A stretch of DNA of 64,000 bases from Actinomadura viridilutea (GTDB lineage Bacteria > Actinomycetota > Actinomycetes > Streptosporangiales > Streptosporangiaceae). Position 1 is the stretch's first letter; each line of letters opens with the position of its first letter. The notes under the pieces were generated by a model. That model saw nothing but the letters and a program-made list of their open reading frames with translations, was not told the DNA's origin and did no database searches. Positions 63,001 to 64,000 of this stretch are shown here, piece by piece. The stretch covers positions 116,592 through 180,591 of the forward strand of contig PVNI01000013.1 of the NCBI GenBank assembly GCA_003001795.1. Reading direction: 5' to 3'. Both the position numbers and the translations under genes were made by a program.

Positions 63001-63506
63001 TGGCGGGCCGCGACCGCGCCGATGCTCGGCAGGGCGCGGGTCTCCCGGAGCGTCCCGCCGAGCGCCTTGCGCGGCCGCACGCCGCCCTCCCGCTGCACGA
63101 TGAGCGGCAGCTCGCGGGTATGCGCGTCGTCGTACCCCTGCTGGATCAGCGTGGTGACGTCGAACAGGTCGGGGTCGAGGACGCGGCCGACCAGCGGGGC
63201 CACGTCCGCCGGGATCACCACCACGTGCCCGTCCGGACGGTACGAGGTGCGGAACGTCCGGTTGGCCCTGCCCTCGCCGGGCGTGGTCGTGACCATCGGC
63301 GGGCGGCCCTTGAGCGTGCGCACCCGGACGACGTCGCCGGTCAGGAGCGTCACCGTCCACGAGCGGCCCGGGGGCAGCGCCCCCGCGGCCGCCCCGCCCG
63401 TTGCGCCCGGTGGCTTCGCCGCGTCCGCCGCACCCGGGGGCGCGGCGACCACACCGGCGACGACGGCCGCGCCGAGCAGCGCGCGGCCGATGCGTCTGCC
63501 TCCCAT
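60084..63506 (-). CDS. large secreted S8 (subtilisin-like) serine peptidase
   Basis: 1,140 residues. Signal peptide to about 29, inhibitor/pro-region to about 225, then an S8 domain with AVLDTGVD (Asp254), GHGTHVAS (His286), AAAGNSGG (Asn381) and SGTSMATPHVAG (Ser460). About 600 residues of beta-rich C-terminal domains follow, as in large actinomycete subtilases. Start ATG 63506 with GAGGAG upstream. Likely an extracellular protease; targets unknown. Confidence 0.92.
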   Translation of the reverse strand: MGGRRIGRALLGAAVVAGVVAAPPGAADAAKPPGATGGAAAGALPPGRSWTVTLLTGDVVRVRTLKGRPPMVTTTPGEGRANRTFRTSYRPDGHVVVIPADVAPLVGRVLDPDLFDVTTLIQQGYDDAHTRELPLIVQREGGVRPRKALGGTLRETRALPSIGAVAARQPKKDAERLAASLAPRTRAKAANDIRRIWLDRKVRASSAPLAPALASGAARAASAATLDRNLSQIGAPAAWQAGITGRGVTVAVLDTGVDPDHPDLKDRVAETANFSEAADTVDRLGHGTHVASIVAGSGAASDGERRGVAPDARLLVGKVLGDDGFGTESSVIAGMEWAAPRAKVVTMSLGGDPTDGTDPLAQAVDRLTDRYGALFVAAAGNSGGISLIETPGSADAALTVGAVDGRDRLAEFSSRGPRTGRYAAKPEIVAPGVDIVAARAAGTSMGDALDTHYTSASGTSMATPHVAGAAALLLQKHPGWTPAQLKSALVGSAAPVDGDAFERGAGRLDVAAATTGPVVSLQAAPHLGASAYPGHAPLKTELRWASRSASTVRLDLDVRVTDRRGNTADGAASLSSAQVDVPAGGEASATLRVDAAKLGGKPGLYTAEVTAKTDGATIRTPVTFHVEPPSHELTVKATPLPGTQDGNMSAGASVVNLDDVALFNDYPSTGEDGTVRLRVPAGRYSVMGVVSDDNPEAPRSALAGTPEVVVDRDTTVVLDGAGAKEIGAKVSDRTTETKMAASLQVRSNHQDMWGEVVYTWQPQKEKVYVQPTGTAQTGEFRPYGIYRLTAPGEVYDLQEPMGDRVPDDPVHIVTPESRARMARVDQRFAAFDGDTETPMSEKRYGVTPEGFLGFEADGRVTPGTTRTDYLSAGRGVEWLDEAFFEALNGWGEQIPLQRREPGSRTTQTWGRQPLRPGPVSVNAVSLSECLPQPVTRTRGVLNVAFVDLQTRPDGFDCGYWDENGNDPLTRRLTVTADGRKIGEVEARAGRFDVPARSATYEIRYDTDASTFTPVSTRTSTTWRFRSAAPAGHSGVPVPLLTVDYDLGLDLRNQPTGGPATFQVARVAGSGTAKVTGLRLWTSLDDGATWRRAEVTALGGGKFSATLPKAAAGQAVSIRVAAEDAGGSAIDQRIIRAYNVR

Positions 63507-63878
63507 GGGGCTCCTCTCTGAAGTCGTCCTCTCCCTTGATCACCCGAACCGGCGCACGCGCTTCACGGAGCTCTCAGGGGAAGATCCGGCTTCCTGCGGG
63601 CCGTCAGGAGGGGGCCGCTCGTCCTTCGGGCGGAGGCGCGCCTCGTCCCGGGTGGGGATTTCGGGTCCGAAGGGCCGATGGCGGGAACGGGAATAGGAGG
63701 CTCACACGTCCTGTTGATGTGAGCGTCAGCAAAGTTGAGTCGATCCGGCTCAAGTGATTTGACAATGATCTCCGCCGGGGGCACCCTGGCGGGACAGAGA
63801 CGCGAACCCGGCCGCCGCCGCGTACTCAGGGGGGACGCGACCGGGGGCAGAGCAGTAGACGACGGAGGACGAAGAGAC
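63507..63878. other. intergenic region with dnaK control sites
   Basis: 372 bases between the divergent subtilase and dnaK genes. Holds the HAIR-like element and promoter for dnaK; otherwise nothing. Confidence 0.5.
63734..63754 (+). promoter_or_regulatory. HAIR-like HspR operator upstream of dnaK
   Basis: GTTGAGT-N7-GCTCAAG differs from CTTGAGT-N7-ACTCAAG at one base per arm. In actinobacteria HspR binds such sites and represses dnaK operons until heat shock. A TTGACA follows at 63759-63764. Confidence 0.75.
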
Positions 63879-64000
63879 ATGGGACGTGCGGTCGGTATCG
63901 ACCTCGGGACGACCAACTCGGTCGTGGCGATCCTGGAGGGCGGGGAGCCCACGGTGATCGCCAACGCGGAGGGAGCGCGGACCACGCCGTCCGTCGTGGC
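63879..64000 (+). CDS. dnaK: chaperone DnaK (Hsp70), 5' part
   Basis: The first 40 codons, cut by the window edge: MGRAVGIDLGTTNSVVAIL with the ATP-binding phosphate-1 loop (IDLGTTNS) and GARTTPSVV. ATG 63879 follows CGGAGGACG. A HAIR-like operator upstream supports heat-shock control by HspR. Confidence 0.97.
   Translation, partial: MGRAVGIDLGTTNSVVAILEGGEPTVIANAEGARTTPSVV

Overview
The window is high-GC DNA with GTG/TTG starts and short overlapping operons. It carries geosmin synthase, PPK1-MutT1, a subtilisin-inhibitor (SSI) protein, mycothiol-type enzymes, CU044_5270-type sigma partners, a Pycsar pair and a HAIR-like (HspR) site before dnaK. This points to a filamentous actinomycete, most likely Streptosporangiales (Actinomadura-like). 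The genus call is inference from gene content only.

Bases 1-31,000 are mostly chromosomal housekeeping and physiology. In order they hold geosmin synthase; archease facing RtcB plus a hydrolase; metE under a cobalamin riboswitch; peptide deformylase; a near-perfect duplication of a 54-aa basic peptide gene; a Sel1-repeat protein; two neighbouring secreted protease-inhibitor-like genes; a CYTH-CHAD protein; a ppk-mutT1 operon; membrane proteins; a two-component system with a secreted protein; a TetR regulator divergent from an NTF2-like protein; an ECF sigma factor with a membrane partner; an RsbW-like kinase; a phosphatase, a deaminase, a hydrolase and an AhpD-like enzyme.

Bases 31,000-45,600 are an accessory, defence-like region. 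It contains gene remnants (amidohydrolase tail, HAD phosphatase, frameshifted zincin-like gene), a Nudix gene, and a two-gene cassette at 34,718-39,741. The cassette is a small helical protein followed by a 1,548-aa NACHT/STAND receptor with highly similar helical repeats. The C-terminus of the small protein and the N-terminus of the receptor share an AGRD..x.GRD motif. This is the arrangement of bacterial amyloid-signalling BELL/NLR pairs and is the most interesting system here. After tRNA-Gly(CCC) and dcd comes a second probable anti-phage system, Pycsar, whose cyclase carries tandem cold-shock-like domains.

Bases 46,000-64,000 return to core functions: a glycine-betaine type ABC transporter (proVWX) with a CRP-like site upstream; a large membrane Fe-S reductase; divergent thiolase and 3-hydroxyacyl-CoA dehydrogenase genes; a streptogrisin-like protease; a GH5 glycosidase; a second ECF/CU044_5270 pair paralogous to the first; a large subtilase; and the start of dnaK. 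Terminator-like GC-rich hairpins separate most convergent units.
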